From Kitasatospora sp. MMS16-BH015 (GTDB lineage: Bacteria; Actinomycetota; Actinomycetes; Streptomycetales; Streptomycetaceae), in NCBI RefSeq assembly GCF_002943525.1, contig NZ_CP025394.1:1240001-1304000 (forward strand): 64,000 bases of DNA, given 5' to 3'. The translations under genes were made by a program, and so were the position numbers. Shown in pieces: positions 1-9,623 of this stretch. The number at the start of each line of letters is the position of its first letter. Positions within the stretch are counted from its first letter, which is position 1. Under the pieces are notes generated by a model. The model was not told the DNA's origin, did no database searches, and was given only the letters and a program-made list of their open reading frames with translations.

Positions 1-1
1 C

Positions 2-682
2 CTGGCCGAGTGCCGCCGCCAGGCGGTGGACACCGGGGACGACCGGGCGCTGGCCTACGCGGTGCACCGGCAGGGCTGCGCCGCGCTGATCGGCGACGAG
101 CCGGCCCGGGCCGCGGTGCTCTTCGAGGAGGCGCTGACCCTCTACGACCGGATCGGCGAGCTCAACTCCAACGTCCTGATGGCGATGTTCGAGCTCGGCG
201 TGGCCTGCCTCTTCCAGGGCGACGAGGAGGGCGCCCGGCACTGGCTGGACAGGGTGAGGGAGATCTGCGAGCGGCACGGCGAGCAGTGGGCCTACGCGTA
301 CGCCCTCTACGCCCTGGCCTACGCCCGCTGGCAGACGGGCGAGCTGCGCCCGGCCCGGGCATACGCGCGCGAGTGCGTCCGGCTCAACCACCTCTTCCGC
401 GATCTGCTCGGGGTGGTGCTCGCCCTGGACGTGCTGGCCCTGCTCCAGACCGAGGGCCCGGAGGCCGATCTGGTCGAGGCCCGGGTGCTCCAGGGCGCGG
501 CGCACCGCCTCTGGCAGGCCGTCGGCACCCCGTTCTTCGGCTCCCGCAGCTTCAACGGCCCCTACCGCGAGTGCGAGTCCCGGGCCCGCACCGGCCTGAC
601 CGAGCTGGAGTTCGCCGAGGCCTTCACCCGCGGCGCCGCCCTCGACCTGGACGAGGCCGTCGCCCGCGCGCTCGGCGCCTAG
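2..682 (+). CDS. C-terminal part of a TPR-rich regulatory ATPase-like protein (5' partial)
   Basis: The reading frame is open from the left window edge to a TAG stop, so the start lies outside; about 226 residues are visible. The sequence is almost entirely helical and rich in Ala, Leu, Arg and Glu, with repeated motifs of TPR type (for example AAVLFEEALTLYDRIGE and GARHWLDRVREICERHGEQ). The C-terminal phrase FTRGAALDLDEAVARALGA resembles the end of actinobacterial AfsR/LuxR-associated ATPases with TPR tails, but no HTH or P-loop lies in the visible part. Inference: C-terminal sensor or scaffold region of a large transcriptional regulator. Its exact family cannot be fixed from this fragment. 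Confidence 0.6.
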   Translation: MAECRRQAVDTGDDRALAYAVHRQGCAALIGDEPARAAVLFEEALTLYDRIGELNSNVLMAMFELGVACLFQGDEEGARHWLDRVREICERHGEQWAYAYALYALAYARWQTGELRPARAYARECVRLNHLFRDLLGVVLALDVLALLQTEGPEADLVEARVLQGAAHRLWQAVGTPFFGSRSFNGPYRECESRARTGLTELEFAEAFTRGAALDLDEAVARALGA

Positions 683-705
683 GAACGACTCGGCGCCCGG
701 GAACG

Positions 706-751
706 ACCGAGCCCCCGGTCGCCTTCCGAGGAAGGCGACCGGGGGCTCGGT
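706..751. terminator. Strong bidirectional terminator hairpin
   Basis: A perfect 22-bp inverted repeat (arms 706-727 and 730-751) with a 2-nt centre lies between the convergent upstream regulator fragment and rpsD. The stem is GC-rich and has no U-tract on either side, as is usual in Streptomyces. It could serve both genes. Confidence 0.85.
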
Positions 752-760
752 GCTCGCGGG

Positions 761-1375
761 TCAGCGCGAGTAGTACTCGACGACCAGCTGCTCGTCGCAG
801 ATCACGGGGATCTCGCGGCGGAGCGGGGTGCGGTCCAGGCGGAACGCCAGGGCCTTGAGGTTGACCTCGAGGTACTTCGGGGTCTGGCCCTCGCCCGCGT
901 AGCCACCCTCACGGGCGACCTGGAACGGGACCTTCTCCTTGCTACGCTCACGCACGGTGACGACGTAGCCCGGCTTCATCAGGAACGACGGCTTGTTGAC
1001 CTTGCTGCCGTTGACCTCGATGTGGCCGTGGACGACCATCTGGCGGGCCTGGTAGATGGTGCGGGCGATGCCCGAACGCAGGACCAGGGCGTCGAGACGG
1101 GTCTCCAGCAGGGCGACGAGCGCCTCACCGGTCTTGCCCTCGACCTTCTTGGCGGACTCGAAGGCGCGAGCCATCTGCTTCTCGCTCAGGTCGTACTGGG
1201 CGCGCAGACGCTGCTTCTCGGTCAGACGGACCTTGTAGTCAGAGTTCTGCTTGCGGCCACGGCCGTGCTGGCCGGGCGGGTACGGGCGCGCCTCGAAGTA
1301 CTTGACGGACTTCGGGGTCAGCGGAATGCCCAGGGCACGGGCAATCTTGACCTTGGGGCGCTTCTGGTTCGCCAT
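761..1375 (-). CDS. rpsD: 30S ribosomal protein S4
   Basis: 204-residue S4 protein of normal length. It is a primary 16S rRNA binder that nucleates the 30S body. The N-terminal domain (about 1-90, beginning MANQKRPKVKIARALGIPL) lacks the four-cysteine zinc knuckle, so it is the zinc-independent C-minus form. The S4 RNA-binding domain spans roughly 92-155 (RLDALVLRSGIARTIYQARQ). The ATG start has an AGAGAGG ribosome-binding site nearby (1382-1388). It stands alone rather than in the alpha operon, as in other Streptomyces, downstream of rarA with a long leader between them. Confidence 0.98.
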   Translation of the reverse strand: MANQKRPKVKIARALGIPLTPKSVKYFEARPYPPGQHGRGRKQNSDYKVRLTEKQRLRAQYDLSEKQMARAFESAKKVEGKTGEALVALLETRLDALVLRSGIARTIYQARQMVVHGHIEVNGSKVNKPSFLMKPGYVVTVRERSKEKVPFQVAREGGYAGEGQTPKYLEVNLKALAFRLDRTPLRREIPVICDEQLVVEYYSR

Positions 1376-1685
1376 GAACCAAACCTCTCTTGCGTGTGAA
1401 TACGGCTGTCACCAGGTGTTGACGGAGGTCGCCTCTCGCGACCCGGAGAAACCACCCGTACGAGTGGTCAGCCGCCTCCGGGGCCGGGCACAGAAGTGCT
1501 TGTTACACGCGCCGCCCGATGGACGGCCCGCGACACCGGTGAAGGTGCGCGACGCTCCTGGAGACCCCCGCGAAGGGGAGCCTCGGGCCATTGCCCCGCT
1601 GGTGCGGACGGTCGACGGGTCACCCCATCGCCGTGCCCGGGACATGGCACTCCGAGCAACTATACCCGCCGGCCACCATCACCCT
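1376..1685 (-). other. Long rpsD leader / intergenic region with candidate promoter
   Basis: This 310-bp stretch between rarA and rpsD holds no credible gene. On the minus strand a good -10 box TATAGT lies at 1659-1664; the -35 (GAAGGG or TGAAGG) is weak and overlaps the rarA stop. If that promoter is used, rpsD has a 5' leader of about 280 nt. A small hairpin (ACCAC/GTGGT around CGTACG) lies in it at about 1453-1470. Bacterial S4 often regulates its own mRNA, but I do not recognise a known S4-binding fold here. Confidence 0.4.
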
Positions 1686-3032
1686 TCACTGGCCCCTGAG
1701 CTTGCCCCTGGTCCACTCCACCACGTCCGCGTACCGGGCCTCGCCGCCGTGCCTGGTCGGCTGGTAGTACTCCTTGCCGTGCACGGAGTCCGGCGCGTAC
1801 TGCTGGGCGGCGATCCCGCCGGGCAGGTCGTGCGGGTACCGGTAGCCCTTGCCGTGGCCCAGCTTGCCCGCGCCGCCGTAGTGCGCGTCCCGCAGGTGCG
1901 GCGGGACGGCCCCGGCCAGGCCCTGGCGGACGTCGGCCAGGGCCGCGTCGATCGCCAGGTAGGCCGCGTTGGACTTGGGCGCGAGCGCCAGCGCGATGGC
2001 GGCCTGGGAGAGGATGATCCGGGCCTCGGGGAAGCCGATCAGGGCCACCGCCTGGGCGGCGGCCACCGCCGTCTGCAGGGCCGTCGGGTCGGCCAGGCCG
2101 ATGTCCTCGCTGGCGGAGATCATCAGGCGGCGGGCGATGAACCGCGGGTCCTCGCCCGCCTCGATCATCCGGGCCAGGTAGTGCAGGGTGGCGTCCACGT
2201 CGCTGCCCCGGATCGACTTGATCAGGGCGCTGGCCACGTCGTAGTGCTGGTCGCCGTCCTTGTCGTAGCGCACGGCGGCCTGGTTGACGGCCGTCTCGGT
2301 GATCGCCAGGGTGATCTGGGCCGAGCCCTGCTCGATCGCGGCGCCGGCCGCCGCCTCCAGCGTGGTGAGCGAGCGCCGGGCGTCCCCGCCGGCCAGCCGG
2401 ACCAGGTGGTCCTCGGCCTCCGCGGTCAGCTCCACCGAGCCGCCCAGGCCGCGCTCGTCGGCCACCGCGCGGCGCAGCAGCGTGCGGATGTCCTCGTCGG
2501 TGAGCGACTGCAGGGTGAGCAGCAGCGAGCGGGAGAGCAGCGGGGAGATCACCGAGAAGTACGGGTTCTCGGTGGTGGCGGCGATCAGGGTGACCCAGCG
2601 GTTCTCCACCGCGGGCAGCAGCGAATCCTGCTGGGCCTTGGAGAAGCGGTGGATCTCGTCCAGGAAGAGGACGGTCTCCTTGCCGCTCATGCCGACGGCC
2701 CGGCGGGCGCCGTCGATCACGGCGCGCACCTCCTTGACCCCGGCGGTGATCGCGGAGAGCTCGACGAACCGGCCCTCGACGGCCTGGCTGATCACGTGGG
2801 CCAGCGTGGTCTTGCCGGTGCCGGGCGGGCCCCAGAGGATCACCGAGCTGGTCGCGGCCGGGCCGCGGGTGCTCGCCACCAGGCGGCGCAGCGGCGAGCC
2901 CTCCTTGAGCAGCTGCCGCTGGCCGGCCACCTCGTCGAGGGTGCGGGGACGCATCCGCACGGCCAGCGGGGCCCGGCCGGGCTCGGCGGCCTGGCGGTCC
3001 TCGGCGGCGGCGGTGAAGAGGTCGGGTTCCAC
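1686..3032 (-). CDS. rarA: Replication-associated recombination protein A (AAA+ ATPase)
   Basis: MgsA/RarA/WRNIP1-family clamp-loader-like ATPase, 448 residues, acting at stalled replication forks. Walker A GPPGTGKT is at about 68-75 and Walker B LFLDEIH at 122-128, followed by the sensor region (TTENPYF) and the tetramerisation/C-terminal domain ([13 protein letters not shown]). The frame stays open upstream, but the GTG at 3032 gives the family N-terminus [14 protein letters not shown]. The upstream extension is Arg/Ser-rich and runs into the divergent VOC promoter. The RBS is weak (AAGG very close to the GTG). It is divergent from the VOC gene. Confidence 0.93.
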   Translation of the reverse strand: MEPDLFTAAAEDRQAAEPGRAPLAVRMRPRTLDEVAGQRQLLKEGSPLRRLVASTRGPAATSSVILWGPPGTGKTTLAHVISQAVEGRFVELSAITAGVKEVRAVIDGARRAVGMSGKETVLFLDEIHRFSKAQQDSLLPAVENRWVTLIAATTENPYFSVISPLLSRSLLLTLQSLTDEDIRTLLRRAVADERGLGGSVELTAEAEDHLVRLAGGDARRSLTTLEAAAGAAIEQGSAQITLAITETAVNQAAVRYDKDGDQHYDVASALIKSIRGSDVDATLHYLARMIEAGEDPRFIARRLMISASEDIGLADPTALQTAVAAAQAVALIGFPEARIILSQAAIALALAPKSNAAYLAIDAALADVRQGLAGAVPPHLRDAHYGGAGKLGHGKGYRYPHDLPGGIAAQQYAPDSVHGKEYYQPTRHGGEARYADVVEWTRGKLRGQ

Positions 3033-3102
3033 GCCTTGAAGCGTATGCGAGTCGACCGACAGGCCGGACCGGTCCGGTCGCTCCGACCGGCCTCCGACCG
3101 GT

Positions 3103-3139
3103 GGTTCAAATTCAAACTTGAGTAGTTCGAATTTGAACC
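3103..3139. promoter_or_regulatory. 16-bp palindromic operator over the VOC promoter
   Basis: Left arm GGTTCAAATTCAAACT (3103-3118), 5-bp spacer, right arm AGTTCGAATTTGAACC (3124-3139), with a single mismatch. The AT-rich palindrome stands out strongly in this GC-rich sequence. It covers a consensus-like promoter for the downstream gene: -35 TTGAGT (3118-3123), 17-bp spacer, -10 TACCCT (3141-3146). A dimeric regulator (MarR or TetR type) would block RNA polymerase here. The regulator gene is not adjacent. Confidence 0.75.
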
Positions 3140-3180
3140 GTACCCTGGAGGAGCACCACCGACCGAGGGAGTTGTCCGCC

Positions 3181-3681
3181 ATGCCCGTCCGCCGTCTCAA
3201 CCACGCCGTGCTCTGGATCCGCGAGGTCGACCGCTCGGTCGCGTTCTACACCGAGCTGTTCGGCTTCAAGGTGGACCACCTGATCCCCGGCCGGGCCGCC
3301 TTCCTGAGCGCCCAGGAGACCCTCAACGACCACGACCTCGGCCTGTTCGCGATCGGCGCCGACGCCCCGGGCCCGGAGCAGGGCCGGGTCGGCCTCTACC
3401 ACCTGGCCTGGGAGGTCGGCACCCTCGGCGAGCTGGCCGAGATCGGGCAGCAGCTCGCCGAGCGCGGCGCGCTGGTCGGGGCCACCGACCACCTGGTCTC
3501 CAAGTCCTTCTACGCCAAGGACCCGGACGGCAACGAGTTCGAGCTGATGTGGCGCGTCCCCCGCGAGGACTGGCCCGCCGAGGGCACCGACGCCCGCCCT
3601 GGCGCCCTCGACCTCGCGGCCGCCCTCAGCCGCTGGGGCGCCGACCTGGCCACCGGCGCGGCGGCCGGCTCCGCCACCTGA
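3181..3681 (+). CDS. VOC (glyoxalase/dioxygenase fold) protein
   Basis: 166-residue protein of the vicinal oxygen chelate superfamily. A VOC beta-alpha-beta-beta-beta module starts at residue 3 ([28 protein letters not shown]), and the second half carries YHLAWEV and the metal-side motif [12 protein letters not shown]. The family includes glyoxalase I, ring-cleaving dioxygenases and antibiotic-binding proteins; the substrate cannot be assigned. The last ~25 residues are a poorly ordered tail. ATG at 3181 is preceded by GAGGGAG (3165-3171). The strong palindrome over its promoter implies tight repression and induction by a small molecule or stress. Confidence 0.9.
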   Translation: MPVRRLNHAVLWIREVDRSVAFYTELFGFKVDHLIPGRAAFLSAQETLNDHDLGLFAIGADAPGPEQGRVGLYHLAWEVGTLGELAEIGQQLAERGALVGATDHLVSKSFYAKDPDGNEFELMWRVPREDWPAEGTDARPGALDLAAALSRWGADLATGAAAGSAT

Positions 3682-3691
3682 CCGACGGGCC

Positions 3692-4294
3692 TCAGGCCGG
3701 CCGGTCGAGCAGGGCCACGTCGAACTCCTCCAGGGAGCGCACCCTGACCCCGGCGGCGACCGTGGCCTTCGCCCGGATCGCCGCCTGCGGTCCGCGCGAG
3801 GCCTCCAGGGCGGCCCGGTCGCGGAAGAGCGCGCCCACGCTGCCCTGACCCCGGGCCCGGTCGATCAGCAGCGCGCCGCCGACGAACCCGTCGAGGGTCT
3901 CCAGACCGGGCACCGCCCGGTCCTGGTAGGAGCTCACCAGCCGGTCGGCCCCGGCCGGGTCGAACTCGAGCCGGACCAGCCGGAACGCACCGGCCTGCGC
4001 ACTGCCCCGCTGGGCCGAGGCGGCCTCCCAGACGTCGACCGTCACCGTCCCCTCGAAGGCGGCGAGCAGTTCGTCGCGCCGGCCCGTGAGCTCGGCGAAG
4101 CTCGCCCGCTCGGCCTCCTGGCTCTCCCACCAGGAGCCGAGCATGATCTTGCCGAGCCCACGGTCCGTGAAGACGCTGAACCCCCGGTACCCGGGCCGCG
4201 CGGCCAGCAGCCCGACGGCCTCGGCCTTCAGGCCGTCGACCGTCTTGTCGACCAGGCCCGGATCACCGGTCAGATAGATGGTGCGGACGTACAT
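3692..4294 (-). CDS. Tandem antibiotic-biosynthesis-monooxygenase (ABM)-like protein
   Basis: 200-residue protein that reads as two ferredoxin-like ABM domains. The first (about 1-92: MYVRTIYLTGDP ... GSWWESQEAERAS) has the typical GSWWESQEA edge motif, and the second (about 105-195) repeats the fold (FRLVRLEFDPAGADRL ... GALFRDRAALEAS). Such proteins are small monooxygenases, heme-degrading enzymes or simple stress proteins; no heme or cofactor residues identify which. The ATG is preceded by GGAGG at good spacing. It converges with the VOC gene (10-bp gap), so the two are not one operon. Confidence 0.8.
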   Translation of the reverse strand: MYVRTIYLTGDPGLVDKTVDGLKAEAVGLLAARPGYRGFSVFTDRGLGKIMLGSWWESQEAERASFAELTGRRDELLAAFEGTVTVDVWEAASAQRGSAQAGAFRLVRLEFDPAGADRLVSSYQDRAVPGLETLDGFVGGALLIDRARGQGSVGALFRDRAALEASRGPQAAIRAKATVAAGVRVRSLEEFDVALLDRPA

Positions 4295-4353
4295 GGCGAC
4301 GCCTCCGTCCCTCTCCCCTCCATCCGACGCCCGCCCCCGGGTCGCGGCAACCC

Positions 4354-5154
4354 CTACAGCTGCGCCGCGTGGTCCGGCACGTACTTCTGCAGGTCGCGCG
4401 GGGGGCGTTGGTAGCCGGTGGCCGGCGGGCGCGGGGGCAGCGAGACGGGGGGCTTGGACACGTCCTTGTACGGGAGGGTGGAGAGCAGGTGGGCGATCAT
4501 GTTGATCCGGGCCCGCTTCTTGTCGTCGCTCTCCACCACGTTCCACGGGGACTCGGGCAGGTCGGTGTGGACGAACATCTCGTCCTTGGCCCGGGAGTAG
4601 TCCTCCCAGCGGCTGATCGACTCGGTGTCCATCGGCGAGAGCTTCCACCGCCGCATCGGGTCCTCCAAGCGCGAGCGGAAGCGGCGCTCCTGCTCGATGT
4701 CGCTCACCGAGAACCAGTACTTGCGGAGCTGGATGCCGGCCTCGATCAGCATCCGCTCGAAGGTCGGGCACTGGTGCAGGAACTGCTGGTACTCGAGCTC
4801 GGTGCAGAAGCCCATCACCCGCTCCACCCCGGCCCGGTTGTACCAGGACCGGTCGAACAGCACGATCTCCCCGGCGGCGGGCAGCTGCTCCACGTACCGC
4901 TGGAAGTACCACTGCCCGCGCTGGCGCTCGGTCGGCGCCGGCAGCGCCGCGATCCGGGCCACGCGCGGGTTGAGGTACTCGGTGACGCGCTTGATCGCGC
5001 CGCCCTTGCCGGCCGCGTCCCGGCCCTCGAAGACCACCACCAGGCGGACTCCCTCGGCCCGGACCCACTCCTGGAGCTTCACCAGCTCGCTCTGCAGCCG
5101 CAGCAGCTCCCGCTCGTACACCTTCTTGGACAGCCGCTCCGCGTCCTTGGCCAT
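4354..5154 (-). CDS. ppk2: Polyphosphate kinase 2 family
   Basis: 266-residue PPK2 (class I, single-domain) that transfers phosphate between polyphosphate and nucleoside diphosphates (GDP/ADP). Walker A GRDAAGKGG lies at 44-52, Walker B with the catalytic Asp is LFDRSWYNRAGVE at about 99-111, and lid-module arginines follow (SVSDIEQERRFRSRLEDP). I chose the ATG at 5154, which has GGAGG close upstream; an in-frame ATG 12 codons earlier (5190) lacks a ribosome-binding site. It appears monocistronic between the ABM gene and a GNAT gene. The direction of catalysis (polyP-driven NTP synthesis or the reverse) is not decided by sequence. Confidence 0.93.
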   Translation of the reverse strand: MAKDAERLSKKVYERELLRLQSELVKLQEWVRAEGVRLVVVFEGRDAAGKGGAIKRVTEYLNPRVARIAALPAPTERQRGQWYFQRYVEQLPAAGEIVLFDRSWYNRAGVERVMGFCTELEYQQFLHQCPTFERMLIEAGIQLRKYWFSVSDIEQERRFRSRLEDPMRRWKLSPMDTESISRWEDYSRAKDEMFVHTDLPESPWNVVESDDKKRARINMIAHLLSTLPYKDVSKPPVSLPPRPPATGYQRPPRDLQKYVPDHAAQL

Positions 5155-5218
5155 GCGCCCTCCGCCCACCGTGTGCTGATGATCACTCACGTTAGAGCGG
5201 GCCGGGGCGGAGCGCAGG

Positions 5219-5716
5219 TCAGACCGCGCCGAACGGTTCGGGGTAGCGGCAGTGGCCCTGCGGCAGCTCGCCCTCGACCAGGGCGAGGGCGTGCACGTGC
5301 TCGGGCGGGAAGTCGGCGGTGATGCCGCGTTCGAAGGCCGGGGTGAAGCCGAACCGGGTGTAGTAGCGCTGGTCGCCGACCACGACCACCAGGCGCTCGT
5401 CGGCCTCGGCGGCGGCGGCCAGCGCGGCCAGCACCAGCTGCCTGCCGACCCCCTTGCGCTGCCACTCGGGGGCCACCGCCACCGGCGCCAGGGCCAGGGC
5501 CCAGCCGTCGCCGACCTGGAGCCGGGTGAGCAGCGCGTGGCCGACCACCAGCCCGCCCTCCTCCACCGCCACCACCGAGAGGGCCGGCAGCCAGGCCGGG
5601 TCCCGCCGGAGCGCGTCGACCAGATCGGCCTCGTCGGGCCCGGGGAAGGCCGCCATGTGCACCCGTCTGGTGGCGGGGGCGTCCTCGGGCAGCTCGACTC
5701 TCGTCGTGACGGTCAT
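5219..5716 (-). CDS. GNAT N-acetyltransferase
   Basis: 165-residue single-domain GNAT of the YhbS-like subgroup. The N-terminal part has HMAAFPGPDEADLVDALRRDP, the central strand ALAPVAVAPEWQRKGVGRQL carries the acetyl-CoA pyrophosphate-binding Q/RxxGxG/A signature (QRKGVG), and the C-terminal part has YYTRFGFTPA. The substrate is unknown. The ATG at 5716 follows AAGGA and GGAG; the frame is open a further 20 codons upstream but without an RBS. It lies downstream of aspS on the same strand with a ~90-bp gap. Confidence 0.88.
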   Translation of the reverse strand: MTVTTRVELPEDAPATRRVHMAAFPGPDEADLVDALRRDPAWLPALSVVAVEEGGLVVGHALLTRLQVGDGWALALAPVAVAPEWQRKGVGRQLVLAALAAAAEADERLVVVVGDQRYYTRFGFTPAFERGITADFPPEHVHALALVEGELPQGHCRYPEPFGAV

Positions 5717-5808
5717 CTCCGGGTCCTTCTCGTCGCACGCCGTTGTGGGACGGCCCCGGCCGGTGCTTCGCAGCACCGACCGGGGCCTGGGAGGGCACTG
5801 ATGTTACG

Positions 5809-7617
5809 TCAGGCCTGCTTCTCCGTCTGCTTCTCCGTCTGGGTCTCCGACTTCGCCTCATCGCGAGTCCTGGGCTGCGCGTCCACGCCGGCCTCCCGGC
5901 GCTGGGCCGGGGTGATCGGGGTCGGGGCGCCGGTGAGCGGGTCACCACCGGTGGAGGTCTTCGGGAAGGCGATGACGTCCCGGATGGTGTCGTACCCGCC
6001 GAGCAGGGTCACCACGCGGTCCAGGCCGAGCGCGATCCCGCCGTGCGGCGGCGGGCCGTAGTTGAAGGCGTCCAGCAGGAAGCCGAACTGCGACTGCGCC
6101 TCCTCCTCCGACAGGCCGATCGCGTCGAAGGCGCGCTTCTGCACCTCGCGCTGGTGGATACGGATCGAGCCGCCACCGAGCTCGGAGCCGTTGAGCACCA
6201 GGTCGTACGCGTTGGAGAGCGCGCTGCCCGGGTCGGTGTCGAAGGTGGCCAGCGACTCGGCGGTCGGCGCGGTGAAGGGGTGGTGCACCGCGTGCCAGCC
6301 CTGGAACTCGCCCTTGTCGTCCTCGATCGGCTCGAACATCGGGAAGTCCACGACCCAGAGGAAGGCCCAGGCCGACTCGTCGATCAGCTCGCAGCGCTTG
6401 CCGATCTCCAGGCGGGCGGCGCCGAGCAGCTCCTGCGAGGCGGTCTTCTTGCCCGCCGCGAAGAAGATCGCGTCGCCGTTCTTGGCACCCGCGGCGGCCG
6501 CCAGGCCGGCCAGGTGCTCCTCGGAGAGGTTCTTGGCCACCGGGCCGCGCAGCTCGCCGGTCTCGGCGTCGATCACGACGTACGCGAGACCGCGGGCACC
6601 GCGCGCCTTGGCCCAGTCCTGCCAGGCGTCCAGCGCCTTGCGCGGCTGCGAGGCGCCGCCCGGCATGACCACGGCACCGACGTACGGGGCCTGGAACACG
6701 CGGAACTCGGTGCCCTTGAAGTACTCGGTGAGGTCGGTCAGCTCCTGGCCGAAGCGCACGTCCGGCTTGTCCGAGCCGTAGCGGTTCATCGCGTCCGCGT
6801 AGGACATGCGCGGCAGCGGGTTCGGGATCTCGTAGCCGTGCACCTCCTTCCAGATCCGGCCGACGATCTTCTCGCCGAGGGCCAGGACGTCCTCCTGGTC
6901 GACGAAGGAGGCCTCGATGTCCAGCTGGGTGAACTCCGGCTGCCGGTCGGCGCGGAAGTCCTCGTCGCGGAAGCAGCGGGCGATCTGGTAGTACCGCTCC
7001 ATGCCGGCCACCATCAGCAGCTGCTTGAACAGCTGCGGCGACTGCGGCAGGGCGTACCAGTGGCCCGGCTGCAGGCGGACGGGCACCAGGAAGTCGCGGG
7101 CGCCCTCGGGGGTGGAGCGGGTGAGGTACGGCGTCTCGATGTCGAGGTAGTCGTTCTCCTCCATCACCGTGCGGATGATGTGGTTGACCTTCGAGCGCAG
7201 GCGCAGCGCGCGGGCCGGGCCCTCGCGGCGCAGGTCCAGGTAGCGGTAGCGCAGCCGGACCTCCTCGTTGACGGTGCCGGGCTCGTACTCGGCGACCTGG
7301 AAGGGCAGCGCGGCGGCCTCGGAGAGCACCTCGAGCTCGGCGACGACGACCTCGACGGCGCCGGTGGCGATCTCGGGGTTCTCGTTGCCCTCGGGGCGGA
7401 CGCGGACCTCGCCGGTGACCTTGACGCAGTACTCGGAGCGCAGGTCGCCGATGGCCTCCAGGTCGCGGGCCACGATCTGCACGGTGCCGGAGGCGTCGCG
7501 CAGGTCGATGAAGGCCACGCCGCCGTGGTCGCGGCGGCGGGCGACCCAGCCGGCCAGGGTGACGGTGGTGCCGGCGTGCTCCGCGCGGAGCGTGCCCGCG
7601 TCGTGCGTGCGGATCAC
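5809..7617 (-). CDS. aspS: Aspartyl-tRNA synthetase
   Basis: 602-residue class II aminoacyl-tRNA synthetase. An N-terminal OB-fold anticodon-binding domain (about 1-105) precedes the catalytic core. Motif 2 [20 protein letters not shown] is near 213-233 and motif 3 [10 protein letters not shown] near 522-532, with the bacterial GAD insertion between. The final residues are a hydrophilic tail containing the repeat TEKQTEKQ, coded by near-repeated CTTCTCCGTCTG triplets. The GTG start at 7617 overlaps the hisS stop (GTGA), so the two are translationally coupled, with AAGGAGAAG upstream. The frame also stays open far upstream, but that is antisense-type noise inside hisS. Confidence 0.96.
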   Translation of the reverse strand: MIRTHDAGTLRAEHAGTTVTLAGWVARRRDHGGVAFIDLRDASGTVQIVARDLEAIGDLRSEYCVKVTGEVRVRPEGNENPEIATGAVEVVVAELEVLSEAAALPFQVAEYEPGTVNEEVRLRYRYLDLRREGPARALRLRSKVNHIIRTVMEENDYLDIETPYLTRSTPEGARDFLVPVRLQPGHWYALPQSPQLFKQLLMVAGMERYYQIARCFRDEDFRADRQPEFTQLDIEASFVDQEDVLALGEKIVGRIWKEVHGYEIPNPLPRMSYADAMNRYGSDKPDVRFGQELTDLTEYFKGTEFRVFQAPYVGAVVMPGGASQPRKALDAWQDWAKARGARGLAYVVIDAETGELRGPVAKNLSEEHLAGLAAAAGAKNGDAIFFAAGKKTASQELLGAARLEIGKRCELIDESAWAFLWVVDFPMFEPIEDDKGEFQGWHAVHHPFTAPTAESLATFDTDPGSALSNAYDLVLNGSELGGGSIRIHQREVQKRAFDAIGLSEEEAQSQFGFLLDAFNYGPPPHGGIALGLDRVVTLLGGYDTIRDVIAFPKTSTGGDPLTGAPTPITPAQRREAGVDAQPRTRDEAKSETQTEKQTEKQA

Positions 7618-8876
7618 AGCTGCTTCTCCTTCAGGGTGGTGACGAGTGCGTCGAGGGCGACGGGGGTCTGCTCGCCGGTGCTCATGTCCTTGAGCTGGAC
7701 GACGCCCTCGGCGAGGTCCCGGTCGCCCGCGACGAGCGCGAAGCGGGCGCCGGACCGGTCGGCGGACTTCATGGCGTTCTTGATGCTCTTGACGCCGAAG
7801 GCGAGGTCGGTGGCGACACCGGCCCGGCGCAGCTCGACGACCTTGGCGAAGAGGACGTTCTTGGCCTCCTCGCCGAGCGCGACGGCGTAGACGGAGGTGG
7901 CGGAGGGCAGCTCGAGGGTGATGCCCTCGGCCTCCATCGCCAGGAAGGTGCGGTCGACGCCGAGCGCCCAGCCGACCGAGGGCAGTGCCGGGCCGCCGAT
8001 CATCTCGGAGAGGCCGTCGTAGCGGCCGCCGCCACCGATCGCGGACTGCGCGCCGAGGCCGTTGTGCACGAACTCGAAGGTGGTGCGGGTGTAGTAGTCG
8101 AGGCCGCGCACCAGCTTGGGGTCGTCGACGAAGGCGACCCCGGCCAGGGTGAGCAGCTCGCGCACCTTCTCGTCGTAGGCCTTGCACTCCTCGCAGAGGA
8201 AGTCGCGCAGCATCGGGGCGTCCACCAGCTGGGCCTGCACCGACTCGCGCTTGTCGTCGAGCACCCGGAGCGGGTTGATCTCGGCCCGGCGCATCGTCTC
8301 CTCGTCCAGGTCGAGACCGGAGAGGAACTCGATCAGCGCGGCGCGGTAGACCGGGCGGCACTGCTTGTCGCCGAGGCTGTTGAGCAGCAGCGAGTAGTTC
8401 GCCAGGCCGAGCGCCTTGAAGGCGTCGTCGGCCAGGATGATCAGCTCGGCGTCCAGCGCCGGGTCCTCCGCGCCGATCGCCTCGGCGCCGACCTGGGAGA
8501 ACTGCCGGTAGCGGCCCTTCTGCGGGCGCTCGTAGCGGTAGTAGGTGCCGGAGTACCAGAGCTTGACCGGCAGGTTGCCCTGCTTGTGCAGGTTGGCCTG
8601 GAGGGCGGCGCGCAGCACCGAGGCGGTGCCCTCGGGGCGCAGCGCGAGCTCGTCGCCGCCGCGGGTGGTCAGGCTGTACATCTCCTTGGAGACGATGTCG
8701 GTGGACTCGCCGACACCGCGGGAGAAGAGCTTGACGTCCTCGAAGACCGGGGTCTCGATGTAGCCGTAGCCGGCCCGGCGGGCCGGCGCGGCGATGGCCT
8801 CGCGGATCGCCAGGAAGGTCGCGGAGCTCGGCGGCAGCAGGTCGTAGGTGCCCTTGGGGGCGGTGAAGGTGCTCAA
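7614..8876 (-). CDS. hisS: Histidyl-tRNA synthetase
   Basis: 420-residue class II synthetase. Family N-terminus [18 protein letters not shown], motif 2 [16 protein letters not shown] (about 112-127), HisA-type motif [15 protein letters not shown] (about 250), motif 3 [11 protein letters not shown], then the C-terminal anticodon domain (about 325-420). The TTG at 8876 matches the homologous start; an alternative GTG at 8891 overlaps the stop of the upstream hydrolase gene (GTGA) and would add VTEEK. It is the middle member of a tightly overlapping MBL-hisS-aspS unit. Confidence 0.94.
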   Translation of the reverse strand: MSTFTAPKGTYDLLPPSSATFLAIREAIAAPARRAGYGYIETPVFEDVKLFSRGVGESTDIVSKEMYSLTTRGGDELALRPEGTASVLRAALQANLHKQGNLPVKLWYSGTYYRYERPQKGRYRQFSQVGAEAIGAEDPALDAELIILADDAFKALGLANYSLLLNSLGDKQCRPVYRAALIEFLSGLDLDEETMRRAEINPLRVLDDKRESVQAQLVDAPMLRDFLCEECKAYDEKVRELLTLAGVAFVDDPKLVRGLDYYTRTTFEFVHNGLGAQSAIGGGGRYDGLSEMIGGPALPSVGWALGVDRTFLAMEAEGITLELPSATSVYAVALGEEAKNVLFAKVVELRRAGVATDLAFGVKSIKNAMKSADRSGARFALVAGDRDLAEGVVQLKDMSTGEQTPVALDALVTTLKEKQL

Positions 8877-8887
8877 CTTCTCTTCCG

Positions 8888-9595
8888 TCACATTCCTCGT
8901 CGCGGGATGGTCGGGGCGCCGAACGCTCCCGCCGCCTGCTGGAGGTAGGGGTTGGTGGCGCGCTCGCGACCGATGGTGGTCTGGCCGCCGTGTCCGGACA
9001 GGACCACGGTGGCGTCGTCGAGGGGCAGGCAGACCCGGGCCAGCGAGGCCATCATGGACTCGCTGGAGCCGCCCGGGAGGTCCGTGCGCCCGATGGAGCC
9101 GGCGAACAGCAGGTCGCCCGAGAAGAACACCGGAGGGATGTCCTTCGAAGCGGGCGTCCGGAACGTCACCGACCCCTTGGTATGGCCGGGCGCGTGGTCG
9201 ACGGTCAGCTCCATCCCGGCGAGCTTCAGCACACTGCCGTCGGTCAGCTCGCGGACGTCGTCCGGCTCGCCGACGGTGATGCTGCCCATCAACTGCTGCC
9301 CGAGCGAGCGGCCGAGGCCGCGCTCCGGGTCGGCCAGCATGTACCGGTCCTCGGGGTGGATCCAGGCCGGGACGCCGGTGGCGCCGCAGACCGGCATCAC
9401 CGAGGCGACGTGGTCGATGTGGCCGTGGGTGAGCAGCACCGCGACGGGCTTGAGCCGGTGCTCGCGGATGAGGTCCTCGACGCCCTGCGCGGCCTCGTGG
9501 CCGGGGTCGACGATCACGCACTCCTCACCGGCGGCCGGGGCGACCAGGTAGCAGTTGGTGCCCCAGGCTCCGGCGGGAAATCCGGCGACGAACAC
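8888..9595 (-). CDS. Metallo-beta-lactamase-fold hydrolase (glyoxalase II-like)
   Basis: 235-residue MBL-fold protein with the zinc motif THGHIDH at 56-62, followed by [11 protein letters not shown] and [12 protein letters not shown], the distal metal ligands. The pattern suggests a hydroxyacylglutathione- or mycothiol-thioester hydrolase type enzyme; the substrate is not shown. The GTG at 9595 is preceded by GAGGTC; the open frame further upstream is Arg/Ser-rich and untypical. First gene of the MBL-hisS-aspS unit, its stop overlapping the possible hisS GTG. Divergent from the PPIase gene. Confidence 0.88.
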   Translation of the reverse strand: MFVAGFPAGAWGTNCYLVAPAAGEECVIVDPGHEAAQGVEDLIREHRLKPVAVLLTHGHIDHVASVMPVCGATGVPAWIHPEDRYMLADPERGLGRSLGQQLMGSITVGEPDDVRELTDGSVLKLAGMELTVDHAPGHTKGSVTFRTPASKDIPPVFFSGDLLFAGSIGRTDLPGGSSESMMASLARVCLPLDDATVVLSGHGGQTTIGRERATNPYLQQAAGAFGAPTIPRRGM

Positions 9596-9623
9596 GCGAG
9601 ACCTCGATCGGGTTGAGTGGTGA

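Noticed and set aside
7618..8361. N-terminal extension of aspS into hisS
   Set aside because: The open frame is antisense-like Arg/Ala/Pro-rich sequence; the GTG at 7617 with RBS and the hisS stop overlap define the start.
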